The notes: generated by a model from the letters alone, not told the origin. A DNA stretch of 64,000 nt from Acaudatibacter sp963835495 (GCA_963835495.1 CAWIFQ010000003.1:1674001-1738000), one strand, 5' to 3'. Positions 26,153 to 34,975 are shown, numbered from the stretch's first letter. Made by a program: numbers and translations.

Positions 26153-28507
26153 TCAGCCGCCCACCTTCACCGCGAAGCGGACCCCGAAGGTGCGCGGCGG
26201 ATAGTAGACGAAGTTGTCCGGCTCCTGGATCTGCTGGCCGAGGCTGATTGACTGCAGACCATCGTTGGAGATCACGTTGGCGTTCTCCAGGTTCTTGCCG
26301 AACGCCTCGATGCGATAGCGCTGATCGGGGCTGTCCCATGTCAGGCTGATATTGGTCAGGTGGTAGGGCCGCTGCGACGACGTCGCGAAGTTGTCGGGCA
26401 GGAACTCGACCTTGCCTGAGAAGAAGGCGTCGACCCGCGGGGTGATCGTCCCGAACGCGGTGTGGAAGACGTATTCCGCGCCCAGATCCACCGTATAGGG
26501 CGGCGTCTGGTTCAGATCGTTGCCCTTGAAGTTGCAGAGCAGAGTCACCGCGTTGCAGCCCGGACCCGGGCCGCCGAACCGCGTGTCGGTGGTGATGTAG
26601 GTGCCGTAGTGGGCGTCGGTGAAGGTGATCGCCGCGTTGAGGTGGAGATCGTCGACCGGATTGTAGTTGATCTCGGTCTCCACGCCGTTGACGCCGGTGA
26701 CGCCATTGACGTTGTTGATGCCCGACTGGGTGGAGCTCTGGACGAAGACCTGAAGGCTCTGAATGTCCTCGTGATACCCGGCGATGTTCAGCTGGAAGCG
26801 ATCGTCGAGGAACCGCGTCTTCAGGCCGGCTTCATACGACCACAGCGTCTCCGGCCCGTAGATGTGGGCGAGGCCGATGATGTTGCCGCCGGCCAGATAG
26901 CCGCGCGAGACGGAGGCGTAGGCCATCGTGCGGTCGTTGATCTGGTACTGCGCGCCGAACTTGCCGGTCGGCTGGCCCCAGGTCTTCGAGAACGGGCCCT
27001 GCACGATGGAGCAGGAGCCGCCGCAGGCGATCGGCAGCTCGTAGTTCAGGTAGTTGTAGCCGTATTTCCGATCCTGGCTGTAGCGCAGCCCGAGCGTGAA
27101 GCTCAGCGGCACGCCCAGGTGGGTCTTGGCGAGATCGAAGTCGACCTGACCGAACGGCGCCCAGGACGACGTCTTGGTGTAGCCGTGGCTGAGGAAGGTG
27201 AACTCGTCGAAGATGCCGGGCAGCGGGAAGGTGTCGTTGAAGCCGGTGTCGGTGTAGCCGAAGTCCTCGTAGTCGTTGGCGTAGAAGTAGATGAAGCCGG
27301 CCAGCCAGCGGATCGGGCTGGCCAAGTCCCGCGAGGCCAGCCTGAACTCCTGCGAGAACTGCGAGTTGCGCATCGTCCAGGGGGCGCCGACCGAGAGCGG
27401 CAGGTTAGAGCCGTCGCCGTCGCTGATCTGCGCAACCGAACCGCGCTCATAGGCGGTGACGGAGGTGAAATCGGCAAACGGCAGCTCCCAGTTCAGGGTG
27501 CCCGAATAGAGCTGCGTGGTGTTTGTCGCGGTCTCCAGCCCGTCGTGGCAGAACACGCGCGGATTGAACTTGGCGGCGGTGCTGAAGTCGCAGGCCGAGC
27601 CGGTCGGGATCCCGAGCGGCGGGGTGACGTAGCGCGCCGGCGTTTCCCACCAGGCCGTGTTGGTCGCGGCCGGGTCATTGCCCTGGCTGTAGTCCGCAAA
27701 CAGCAGCAGGTTCACCTTGGGCGAGAACTGGATCTTCAGTTGCCCGCGCACCATCCAGTAGTCCTCACCGTCCTGAGTGTGGGTCGCGGTGGGCGCGGTG
27801 GAGAGATTGGTCGCATAGGCCGAATGCTCTGCGGAAACGGCGGTCAGCCGCCCGTCGACCTGCAGGTCGCCACTGTCGATCAGGGGGCCGTTGATCCAGC
27901 CGCGGAAGGTTCGGGCGGAATAGTTGCCGACCATCGCGTCGGCCGAAGCGCCGAAGACGTTGCTCGGCTGTTCGGTGATCACGTTGACGGAGCCGCCGAC
28001 CGAGTTCCGGCCATAGAGCGTGCCCTGCGGTCCGCGCAGCACCTCGACCCGCTGCACGTCGTAGAATTCCGGATCGATCGCCGTCGTCTGTTGCACGTAG
28101 ACGCCGTTGACGTTGTAGGCCACGGGCGAGTCGCCGCCGGGCGTGGTGTTCTGACTGCCGAGGCCGCGCAGGGTGATGACGTTCTCACCGCCAGTGACGC
28201 CGGCGCCGAACCGAAGCGACGGCACGCGCAGGCTCAGGTCGGCGAAACCGACCACGCCCTGGACTTCCAGGCTGTGCCCGCTGAGGGCGCTGACCGCGAT
28301 GGGCACCCGGCCGATCGCCTCCTCGCGCCGTTCGGCTGTCACGATCAGCTCGCCGACCGCGTTCGCGGATTGACTGGCGGCCTGGTCGTGCGCCCCGCCT
28401 CCGGCCGTCTCAGGCGGAAGCGGCGCCGCGCCGGCCGCCGAAGCCGCCATGGCGGCTGCGACGCATGCGACCGATGCAGATGCAAACAGACGGGTGACTA
28501 TGGCCAC
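26153..28507 (-). CDS. TonB-dependent outer-membrane receptor
   Basis: A 784-residue receptor. The signal peptide covers roughly residues 1-27 and ends at AASAAGAAP. The TonB-box-like GELIVTAERRE and plug motif LRGPQGTLYGRNSVGG follow, then a barrel ending PPRTFGVRFAVKVGG. I chose the GTG at 28505-28507 because AGGAG lies seven bases upstream; longer in-frame starts give no proper signal sequence. The promoter region contains two of the seven operator-like palindromes. It probably imports the substrate of the module and is regulated with it. Confidence 0.9.
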   Translation of the reverse strand: MAIVTRLFASASVACVAAAMAASAAGAAPLPPETAGGGAHDQAASQSANAVGELIVTAERREEAIGRVPIAVSALSGHSLEVQGVVGFADLSLRVPSLRFGAGVTGGENVITLRGLGSQNTTPGGDSPVAYNVNGVYVQQTTAIDPEFYDVQRVEVLRGPQGTLYGRNSVGGSVNVITEQPSNVFGASADAMVGNYSARTFRGWINGPLIDSGDLQVDGRLTAVSAEHSAYATNLSTAPTATHTQDGEDYWMVRGQLKIQFSPKVNLLLFADYSQGNDPAATNTAWWETPARYVTPPLGIPTGSACDFSTAAKFNPRVFCHDGLETATNTTQLYSGTLNWELPFADFTSVTAYERGSVAQISDGDGSNLPLSVGAPWTMRNSQFSQEFRLASRDLASPIRWLAGFIYFYANDYEDFGYTDTGFNDTFPLPGIFDEFTFLSHGYTKTSSWAPFGQVDFDLAKTHLGVPLSFTLGLRYSQDRKYGYNYLNYELPIACGGSCSIVQGPFSKTWGQPTGKFGAQYQINDRTMAYASVSRGYLAGGNIIGLAHIYGPETLWSYEAGLKTRFLDDRFQLNIAGYHEDIQSLQVFVQSSTQSGINNVNGVTGVNGVETEINYNPVDDLHLNAAITFTDAHYGTYITTDTRFGGPGPGCNAVTLLCNFKGNDLNQTPPYTVDLGAEYVFHTAFGTITPRVDAFFSGKVEFLPDNFATSSQRPYHLTNISLTWDSPDQRYRIEAFGKNLENANVISNDGLQSISLGQQIQEPDNFVYYPPRTFGVRFAVKVGG

Positions 28508-28568
28508 GGCGACGCTCCTCCCGATATTATTCCGAAGCGCGCGCTCGCCCCCCGGCTTTTGACTTGAG

Positions 28569-28584
28569 CATAACACCCGTTTTG
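28569..28584. promoter_or_regulatory. Operator-like palindrome, copy 5
   Basis: CATAACACCCGTTTTG. The left half fits CRTAACR and the right half has one mismatch. It lies 62 bp upstream of the TonB receptor start. Confidence 0.6.
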
Positions 28585-28601
28585 TCGCTGAAAAGGTGTT
28601 G

Positions 28602-28617
28602 CGTAACGTCCGATATG
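28602..28617. promoter_or_regulatory. Operator-like palindrome, copy 6
   Basis: CGTAACGTCCGATATG. One mismatch in the right half. It is spaced 33 bp from copy 5 centre to centre, about three helical turns, on the receptor side of the divergent region. Confidence 0.68.
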
Positions 28618-28676
28618 CGAACGGTGGCTTGCTGAGCCAATTTTAGCACGCGTCCCCTCGCGGGTTCGCTTGAAAA

Positions 28677-28692
28677 CGTAACATGCGTTATG
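28677..28692. promoter_or_regulatory. Operator-like palindrome, copy 7
   Basis: CGTAACATGCGTTATG. Both halves fit CRTAACR. It lies 55 bp upstream of the luciferase-like monooxygenase gene and is nearly the reverse complement of copy 1. Confidence 0.75.
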
Positions 28693-28746
28693 TATCGTCG
28701 CAACGACAAGCCGACGGCCGCCTGACGAAGGCGCGAGGAAACGCCC

Positions 28747-29952
28747 ATGAAGTTCGATGTGTTTTGCGAGATCCAGCGCCCCTTCCCCTGGGCTGACGGC
28801 CAGGACGAGGCGTCGCTGATTCGGGAGACCGTGGATCAGGCACGCACGGCGGACGCGTCCGGCTTCGACACCTGGTGGCAGGTGGAGCACCACGGCGCGC
28901 CGCAGTTCAGCTACTCCGCCGCGCCGGAGATCATGCTGACCGCGATCGCGCTGGCGACCAAGCGCCTGCGGGTTGGTCACGCTGGCGTGCTGGCCCCGTT
29001 CCGGATCAACAACCCGCTCAGGGTCGCCGAGCGCGCGGCGACCTTGGACATCCTGTCTAACGGCCGGTTCGAGCTCGGCCTGGCAAAGTCCGGCGGCAAG
29101 GAATGGGAGACGTTCGGCGTCGATCCGGAGACGGCGCGCGACGAGGTCGGCGAGGCGATGCGGATGATTCCGCGCATGTGGACGGACCCTGAGTTCTCCT
29201 GGTCATCGCCGCTGATCACGATCCCGCCGCGCGAGGTTGTGCCGCGGCCGCTGCAGAAGCCGCACCCGCGGCTCTGGCAGACCTGCGGCTCGCCCGAGAG
29301 CTTCTACATGGCCGGCGAGATGGGCGTCGGCGCGCTGGGCACCACCCTGCTGAGCCCGGTGGCGGTGCTGGGCGGGATGATGCGCGAGCATGATCGCGGG
29401 CTGGCCGCCTGCGCAAGGCCGGCGGGCCTGACCGTCAATCCCCAGAAAGGCGCCTTCACCTTCGTGCACCTCGCCGAGAGCCGGGCCGATGCGATCCGCA
29501 ACGGCGCGGCCTGGTCGGCGCTCTGGTACGTCAACGCCGCCGCCGTCACCTTCAAGGTGCCGCGCCGGGTCTGGTACGACATGATCAAGGCCGGCCTGCA
29601 CCCCAACTCGGCCGCCGCCACCCAGGCGCGCGCCGACCTAGACCCGCAGGAGACGGTGATCGAGGCCGACGATCCGCCCGTGCTGGTCCTGCTCAAGCGA
29701 ATGGCGCAGGGACAGACCGTCAGCCACGAGGAGGCGCACGAAACCCTCGAGGCGCTCGACTGCGTCGTGATCGGCGAACCGGATGTCTGCGCGGCGAAGC
29801 TGAACGACTATCGCGACATCGGCGTCGACCGGATGATGTGCATGATGCAGTACGGCTCGCTCAGCCATGAGGCCATCACGCGTAGCCTGGAGATTGCAGG
29901 CCGGGAGCTGATCCCGGCCTTCGCCAAGGACCGCGCCCCTACCCCAGCCTAG
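28747..29952 (+). CDS. LLM-class (luciferase-like) flavin-dependent monooxygenase
   Basis: A 401-residue bacterial-luciferase-fold enzyme. Characteristic segments are GFDTWWQVEHH near residue 40, KRLRVGHAGVLAPFRINNPLRVAE-type strands 3-4, and ILSNGRFELGLAKSGG near 103-117. These enzymes use reduced flavin supplied by a reductase; none lies in this module, and the nearest is the flavin reductase at 9.2 kb. The operator-like site 55 bp upstream ties it to the TetR module. It may hydroxylate, cleave C-S or C-N bonds or carry out Baeyer-Villiger chemistry; the reaction is unassigned. Confidence 0.9.
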   Translation: MKFDVFCEIQRPFPWADGQDEASLIRETVDQARTADASGFDTWWQVEHHGAPQFSYSAAPEIMLTAIALATKRLRVGHAGVLAPFRINNPLRVAERAATLDILSNGRFELGLAKSGGKEWETFGVDPETARDEVGEAMRMIPRMWTDPEFSWSSPLITIPPREVVPRPLQKPHPRLWQTCGSPESFYMAGEMGVGALGTTLLSPVAVLGGMMREHDRGLAACARPAGLTVNPQKGAFTFVHLAESRADAIRNGAAWSALWYVNAAAVTFKVPRRVWYDMIKAGLHPNSAAATQARADLDPQETVIEADDPPVLVLLKRMAQGQTVSHEEAHETLEALDCVVIGEPDVCAAKLNDYRDIGVDRMMCMMQYGSLSHEAITRSLEIAGRELIPAFAKDRAPTPA

Positions 29953-29986
29953 CCGGCCGTCGCCTCGCCTCCTCCCCGAAGGCGCT

Positions 29987-30268
29987 TCAAGTCAGGTAGG
30001 CGTGCACGATGCCGACCAGTTCCTCGGCCGCCAGACGGCGCGGGTCGTCCTCGCCAGCCGCCGGGTCGACCATGTGCTCGCGGATATGGTCCTCGATCAC
30101 CTCGGCGATGAAGCCGTCCATCGCCCCGCGGCACGACGTCGCCTGCTGGAGCACGCGGGCGCACTCCGCGTCAGCGTCCACCGCCCGCTCGATCGCCTCG
30201 ATCTGGCCGCGGATGCGCTTGAGGCGGTTGAGCAGTTTGACCTTCTCGTTGGCAACGTGTTGCCCCAT
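29987..30268 (-). CDS. CsoR/RcnR/FrmR-family metal- or formaldehyde-sensing repressor
   Basis: A 93-residue all-helical repressor of the CsoR/RcnR/FrmR (DUF156) family. The core KRIRGQIEAIERAV and MDGFIAEVIEDHIREH are diagnostic. Cys36, His61 and His65 with His4 align with the four ligands of the nickel/cobalt sensor RcnR. A copper-type CsoR would have Cys at 65, and a FrmR-type formaldehyde sensor has Pro2 (Gly here). The ATG at 30266-30268 has AAGGGG upstream. An operator-like C-tract site lies 19 bp further up. No exporter or frmA gene is adjacent, so the target is unknown. Confidence 0.85.
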   Translation of the reverse strand: MGQHVANEKVKLLNRLKRIRGQIEAIERAVDADAECARVLQQATSCRGAMDGFIAEVIEDHIREHMVDPAAGEDDPRRLAAEELVGIVHAYLT

Positions 30269-30286
30269 CAGATCGCCCCTTGATAA

Positions 30287-30307
30287 CATAGTCCCCCAGG
30301 GTATATG
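30287..30307. promoter_or_regulatory. Operator-like site of the CsoR/RcnR type
   Basis: CATAGTCCCCCAGGGTATATG. A five-base C-tract is flanked by A/T-rich partly inverted ends, the architecture bound by RcnR/CsoR-type repressors. It lies 19 bp upstream of the repressor gene, which suggests autoregulation. Confidence 0.55.
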
Positions 30308-30378
30308 CGCGCTTCCGGCGAAGCTAAAAACCTGCCAGTCGACCGCGCTCGCACCAAGCTAAATCCAGAGGTGTTGGG

Positions 30379-30582
30379 ATGCCTTGGTACACCCGTAAAT
30401 CATATTTTGGCTCTCCTTCCGAGCCTGACGACGTGACCCATTCCCTGGTGTTGGAAGCGGCTGACGACGCAGAGGCGATCAAGCAGGCCACAAAAGCCCG
30501 ATTCTTGCCCGGGACGACCCGCTCGGAACTGCTCGACGAGAAGGGTGGCTTCATCTGCGATCTGATCGTGCGCCGCAGCTGA
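30379..30582 (+). CDS. Small hypothetical protein
   Basis: A possible 67-residue soluble protein, acidic in the middle and starting MPWYTRKSYFGSP. I recognise no family and see no signal peptide or membrane segment. The ATG has AGAGG about ten bases upstream, and the reading frame shows ordinary coding bias without overlapping another gene. It stands alone between the metal-sensor gene and two hairpins. The third-position GC is slightly lower than in neighbouring genes. It could also be non-coding. Confidence 0.5.
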   Translation: MPWYTRKSYFGSPSEPDDVTHSLVLEAADDAEAIKQATKARFLPGTTRSELLDEKGGFICDLIVRRS

Positions 30583-30652
30583 CGGCGGTCGTTCGCGAAG
30601 CCCGACGGCGAAGGTCCGCTCCTCGACAGTCATTTTATCGCTGGTCGTGTTG

Positions 30653-30696
30653 AAAAAGGCGCTCGCAGCCACACATGTGTGTCGCTGCGAGCGCCT
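30653..30696 (-). terminator. Strong rho-independent terminator on the minus strand
   Basis: A perfect 13-bp stem, AGGCGCTCGCAGC (30657-30669) with GCTGCGAGCGCCT (30684-30696), encloses a 14-base loop that contains ACACATGTGT. On the minus strand the stem runs into five T residues. No minus-strand gene is seen upstream, so the transcript it ends is unknown. Confidence 0.7.
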
Positions 30697-30759
30697 CATC
30701 CCCCCGGAGCCTCGCAGTTGGGCGCTGCGGGCGCGCGTCCCCCCGCTCCCCGTAGTCCC

Positions 30760-30800
30760 CTGGCCCGGCTGACCCTCAAAGTCGCCGGGCCAGTCTTTTG
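30760..30800 (+). terminator. Rho-independent terminator on the plus strand
   Basis: A perfect 10-bp stem, CTGGCCCGGC (30760-30769) with GCCGGGCCAG (30784-30793), is followed by TCTTTTG. It is suited to ending the plus-strand transcript of the small gene at 30.4 kb and insulating the Rieske operon. Confidence 0.65.
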
Positions 30801-30953
30801 CCAGCCCACCTCCGGCGCAACCCCCTCATTTCGAATCGGACTCGAAGAGGCCGCGCGTGTGTCACAAGCGCAACGCACTCGCAGGCGCCAGACTCAGACG
30901 TTGCTTCGCCGCGCGAGGCTCGCCATGGCATGATGGCCGCACCGGGAGGCTTC

Positions 30954-32167
30954 ATGGTCGATTTCGCCGCGATGGCGTCACTCTTCGAGCAACGGCGGCC
31001 GGGCCACGCCCTGCCGCAGGCGCTCTACGTCGACCCCGAGGCGTTCGCGTTCGACCAGCTGGCGATCCATCGTCGGTCGTGGATTCTGATCGGGTTCGAG
31101 ATCGAGTTTCCGCGCGCCGGCAGCCACATGGCGCTCACCATCGCCGGCGCGCCGATCTTCGTCGTTCGCGGCCATGACGGTGCGTTGCGCGGCTTCCACA
31201 ACACCTGCCGCCACCGCGGCTCGCGCATCCTGCCGGACGGCAAGGGACAGGCCGCGCGGCTGGTCTGCCCCTACCACCGCTGGACCTACGATCTGACCGG
31301 CGAACTGGCCCACGCTTCGCGCATGGGTGACGACTTCGCGGCCTGCGAACATGGCCTTGGCCCCATCCAGGTCGAGACCTGCGCCGGCGTGGTCTACGTC
31401 TGCCTGGCCGAAGACGCGCCGCCGTTCGAGCCCTTCCGGTCGGCTCTGACGCCGCTGCTGGCGCCCATCGCCTCGCCGACGCCAAGCTCGCCCACGAGAC
31501 CACCCTGATCGAACGCGGCAACTGGAAGCTGGCGATGGAGAACGCCCGCGAGTGCTACCACTGCGCCACCGGCCATCCGGAACTCGCGCTCACCTTCCCG
31601 ACCGGCGTCTCCGGCAACTTCGACTATGGCGAAGAGGCGCGCCGGCACGAGGCCTACAACGCCCGCATGGCGGCGGTCGGGCTGGAGGTCGGGCCGCACG
31701 AGGGCGACTGGTGGCAGGCGATCCGATTTCCGCTGAACGAGGGCTGCCGCTCAATGACCATCGACGGCAAGACGGCCGTCCGTAGGCTGATGGTCGAGGC
31801 CGGCGACGGCGACATCGGTTCGCTGCGCTGGTCGATCGAGCCGCACAGCTTCGTGCATGCGACGGCTGATTTCCTGTTCATGTTCAGCGCCCTGCCCTTG
31901 TCGCCCAACGAGACGCTGATCGTCAGCAAGTGGCTGGTGCACAAGGACGCGCGGGAAGGCGTCGACTATGATCTCGCCCACCTGACCGAGCTGTGGAACC
32001 GCACCAACCAGCAGGACCTGGCGCTGGTGGAGAACAACCAGCAGGGCGTCGAATCTCCCGGCTACCGCCCCGGCCCCTACTGCGCGGACGCAGAGGCGCT
32101 GACCATGCGCTTCACCGACTGGTATTGCGCCAAGGCGCGCGACTTTCTGGAGCGCCGGCGTGGCTGA
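30954..32167 (+). pseudogene. CMO/GbcA-like Rieske oxygenase, one frameshift
   Basis: The two parts give about 404 residues of a Rieske non-haem iron monooxygenase resembling choline, carnitine or glycine-betaine oxygenases. The cluster motif is CRHRGSRIL and CPYHRWTY near residues 85-110. The iron site is NARECYHCATGHPEL, the ECYHC form typical of that subgroup. The ATG has GGGAGG seven bases upstream. The frame changes near 31464-31472, consistent with one lost base; no other damage is seen. It overlaps the PLP gene by 8 bp. N-demethylation or hydroxylation of a quaternary amine is the best guess. Confidence 0.85.
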
Positions 32168-33422
32168 GGATAACGTCCGCAGGCTGCACAAGGAGACGCT
32201 GGCGGTCGGCCACGGCTACGATCCCGCCAGCGCCGGCGGCGCGGCCAAGCCCCCGCTCTACCTGACCTCGACCTTCGTCTACGGCTCGGCCCAGCAGGCC
32301 AAGGACGCGCACCGCGTCTTCTTCGAAGGCCCCAGCCAGGGCGACACCGCGACCGGCGCCCACATCTACGCCCGGCTCGGCCATCCCAACCTCGACATGG
32401 TCGAACGGCGGCTGGCGGCGCTGGACCAGGCAGAGGCCGCCGCCGGCTTCTGCAGCGGCATGGCGGCCGCCTCGACCATCCTGCTGGCCCACCTGCGGCC
32501 GGGCGACGTGGTGCTGCAGAGCCTGCCGATCTACGGCGGCGTCGATTCCCTGATCGGCCAGGTGCTGAGCCAGTTCGGCGTGAAGGCGTTCCACTTCGCC
32601 GACGGCCTGGACGCCGCCGCGATCCGCCGAGCGGCCGAGCAAGCCGCGACGGCCGGGCCGGTGCGGATGATCTGGCTGGAGACGCCCGCCAATCCCACCG
32701 GCGCTGTGGTAGACATCGGCCTGGCGGTGCAGGTCGCCGGCGAGTTGGCCGAGCGCCAAGGCCTTCGCCCGCTCGTGGCGGTCGACAACACCTTCCTCGG
32801 CCCGTTCCTGCAGGGCCCGCTCGCCCTCGGCGCCGATCTGTGCATGACCTCGCTGACCAAGTACTGCGGCGGCCACAGCGACCTGCTGGCCGGTGGCGTC
32901 AGCGGGCGGGCCGAGCTGATCGGGCCTTTGCGCACGCTCCGCACCTGGCTGGGCAACCCGATGGACGCCCACACCGCCTGGCTGCTGCTGCGCTCGTTCG
33001 AGACCCTGCACCTGCGCACCGCCCGGGCCTGCGACAACGCCCTGGCCGTCGCGCGCTTTCTCGCGTCCCATCCGAAAGTCGCCGGCGTCACCTTCGTCGG
33101 CCTCGCCGAGCCCGGATCGCGCGAACACGCGCTGATGCAACGCCAGGCGCTCGGATCCGGTTCGACCTTCTCGTTCCGGATCAAGGGCGGCGAAGCGGCC
33201 GCCTTCCGGCTGCTCGACGCGCTTGAACTGTTGCGGCTCGCGGTCAGCCTCGGCGGCTCGGAGACCCTGATCTGTCACCCGGCCAGCACCACCCACTACC
33301 CGATCGCACGCGACCGGCTCGAGGAGGCGGGGGTCACCGAATCCACCTTGCGTCTGTCGGTGGGCCTTGAGCATCCGGACGATCTGATCGCCGATCTCTC
33401 GCAGGCGCTGGAGAAGGTCTGA
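32160..33422 (+). CDS. Cys/Met-metabolism PLP-dependent enzyme
   Basis: A 420-residue fold-type I PLP enzyme of the cystathionine gamma-synthase / methionine gamma-lyase family. The cofactor Lys is K234 in SLTKYCGGHSDLLAGG; substrate-binding YARLGHPN lies near residue 75 and GSETLICHPAST near 360. It starts with a GTG that overlaps the Rieske gene, and its stop overlaps the next start. Sulfur amino-acid lyase or synthase activity fits the family. Its place in a Rieske and oxidase operon is unusual and hints at a sulfur-containing or gamma-substituted amino-acid substrate. Confidence 0.88.
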   Translation: MAEDNVRRLHKETLAVGHGYDPASAGGAAKPPLYLTSTFVYGSAQQAKDAHRVFFEGPSQGDTATGAHIYARLGHPNLDMVERRLAALDQAEAAAGFCSGMAAASTILLAHLRPGDVVLQSLPIYGGVDSLIGQVLSQFGVKAFHFADGLDAAAIRRAAEQAATAGPVRMIWLETPANPTGAVVDIGLAVQVAGELAERQGLRPLVAVDNTFLGPFLQGPLALGADLCMTSLTKYCGGHSDLLAGGVSGRAELIGPLRTLRTWLGNPMDAHTAWLLLRSFETLHLRTARACDNALAVARFLASHPKVAGVTFVGLAEPGSREHALMQRQALGSGSTFSFRIKGGEAAAFRLLDALELLRLAVSLGGSETLICHPASTTHYPIARDRLEEAGVTESTLRLSVGLEHPDDLIADLSQALEKV

Positions 33423-34975
33423 TGCCGCGGCCAACCGATCACAGCGCCATCGACGGCAAGTTGGCGCCGCCGGAGGAGCACGCCGAGCTGCTGGTCATCG
33501 GGGCCGGCGCAGCGGGCGCGGCGGCGGCGATCGAGGCGGCGAAACTGGGCGCGCGGGTCGTGCTGGTCGACGAGAACCCGGTCGACCCGCAGCTGATGGG
33601 CCTCGATACGCCGCTGCTCTACGGCGGGCGGATGAGCGGCGCGGTGCAGCGGGGCGGGCGGCTGATCGAGAACCTGATGGCGGCCAATCCGCTGATCGAG
33701 GAAGCGGCCGAGCTGGGCGTCGACGTGCGCCTCGGCGTCACCGCCTGGGGTCTCTACGTGAACGGCCCGGCTTTGCGCGGCCTGCCGGCGCCGATGGTCG
33801 GCCTGGCGGACCAAGACCGCTCGTGGATGTGCGGCTTCGACCGGCTGATCCTGGCGACCGGCGCGCGGGACATAGCGCTGGCGTTTCCCGGCTGGGACCA
33901 GCCGGGCGTGGTGGGCGCGTCCGGGTTTCACGCCCTGCTGCAGCGCTACGACGCCTTCACCGGCCGGCGCATCGTGGTCCTGGGCTCAGGCGAGATTGGC
34001 GTCCTATCCGCGCTGGCCGCGCAACGTCGGGGGCACGACGTCGCGGCGGTCGTCGAGGTGCTGGAGCGTTCGCCGGCGTCGCCGGAGCGGCTGGCCGAGT
34101 TGGAGGCGGCCGGAATTCCGGTCCTGGCCGGCCACACGCCGCGTCTCGCGGAAACCGGCCGCGATGGCGTCGAGCGGCTGAAGCTGACGAACGCTCAGAG
34201 CGATGAGACGACGATCGCGTGCGACACCGTTTGCCTCGCGTTCGGTCTCGCGCCGGCGATCGAGCTGCTGAACGCCGCGGGCGGGCGGATCGTCCCCGAT
34301 GGCCGACGCGGCGGCCATGCGCCGGCGCTCGACGGCTGGGCAACATCGCTGCCGGGCGTCTTCGCCGCGGGCGACTGCGCCGGTCTGGCTGGAAGCGAGG
34401 CCGAGGCGGCCGAGCAGGGTCGACAGGCGGCGCGGCAGGCGATGGGCGGCGCGGCGAAGGGCGGGCCGCGCCGTGGCCCTGACGCCTGGGCCTACCAGCG
34501 CGCCTGGCACGACGCCCTCACCCGCGACGCGGATCCGTCCCTGATCGTCTGCCAGTGCGAGGCGGTGACGCGCGGCGACCTGCTGGAGGTCCGCGCGCCG
34601 CGCTATCTGGGCGACCCCACCGCTGCGGCCAGGGCGCGCGATCTGGGTTCGCTGATCGCCGACGGGCCGCCGAACCAGGATCAGGTCAAGCGCCTGACCC
34701 GCGCCGGCATGGGCCCCTGCCAGGGCCGGCGCTGCCGCGAACAGGTGGCGCTGACGCTGGCCCAGGCGGCCGGCGTCTCGCCCGCCGAGGTGCCGCTCGC
34801 CTTCCATCGCCCACCGGTCCGGCCGCTGCCGTTGAAGGTGATGGCAGACTGGAACGAGACGCCGGCGATGACCGAGGGCTGGGAGATCTGGTTCGCCATC
34901 CCCGGCCAGTGGGCCGCCTACGACGACATCGGCACCGAGCGCGAGTTCGTCACCCCGTTCGGCGGCGAGGGCTGA
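33422..34975 (+). CDS. HcnB/OoxA-like FAD- and [2Fe-2S]-binding oxidase subunit
   Basis: A 517-residue protein. An N-terminal FAD-binding GAGAAGAAAAIEA lies near residues 28-40, with a second Rossmann motif GSGEIGVLSA near 187 and ATG and AAGDCAGLAG motifs of pyridine-nucleotide-disulfide-type enzymes. A bacterioferredoxin-associated-ferredoxin-like domain follows, with VCQCEAV near 378 and GPCQGRRC near 432, holding four Cys for a [2Fe-2S] cluster. This domain order is that of HcnB, opine/octopine oxidase subunit A and D-amino-acid or proline dehydrogenase subunits. The downstream DAO gene is its expected partner, 3 bp away. Confidence 0.85.
   Translation: MPRPTDHSAIDGKLAPPEEHAELLVIGAGAAGAAAAIEAAKLGARVVLVDENPVDPQLMGLDTPLLYGGRMSGAVQRGGRLIENLMAANPLIEEAAELGVDVRLGVTAWGLYVNGPALRGLPAPMVGLADQDRSWMCGFDRLILATGARDIALAFPGWDQPGVVGASGFHALLQRYDAFTGRRIVVLGSGEIGVLSALAAQRRGHDVAAVVEVLERSPASPERLAELEAAGIPVLAGHTPRLAETGRDGVERLKLTNAQSDETTIACDTVCLAFGLAPAIELLNAAGGRIVPDGRRGGHAPALDGWATSLPGVFAAGDCAGLAGSEAEAAEQGRQAARQAMGGAAKGGPRRGPDAWAYQRAWHDALTRDADPSLIVCQCEAVTRGDLLEVRAPRYLGDPTAAARARDLGSLIADGPPNQDQVKRLTRAGMGPCQGRRCREQVALTLAQAAGVSPAEVPLAFHRPPVRPLPLKVMADWNETPAMTEGWEIWFAIPGQWAAYDDIGTEREFVTPFGGEG

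Larger units (their letters stand above)
30583..30953. other. Intergenic region with two opposed hairpins
   Basis: 371 bp without a convincing gene. It contains the two strong hairpins listed separately, one followed by T residues on each strand. The remaining sequence, rich in C and G tracts, shows no operator repeat. An unannotated small RNA on either strand is possible. Confidence 0.5.
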
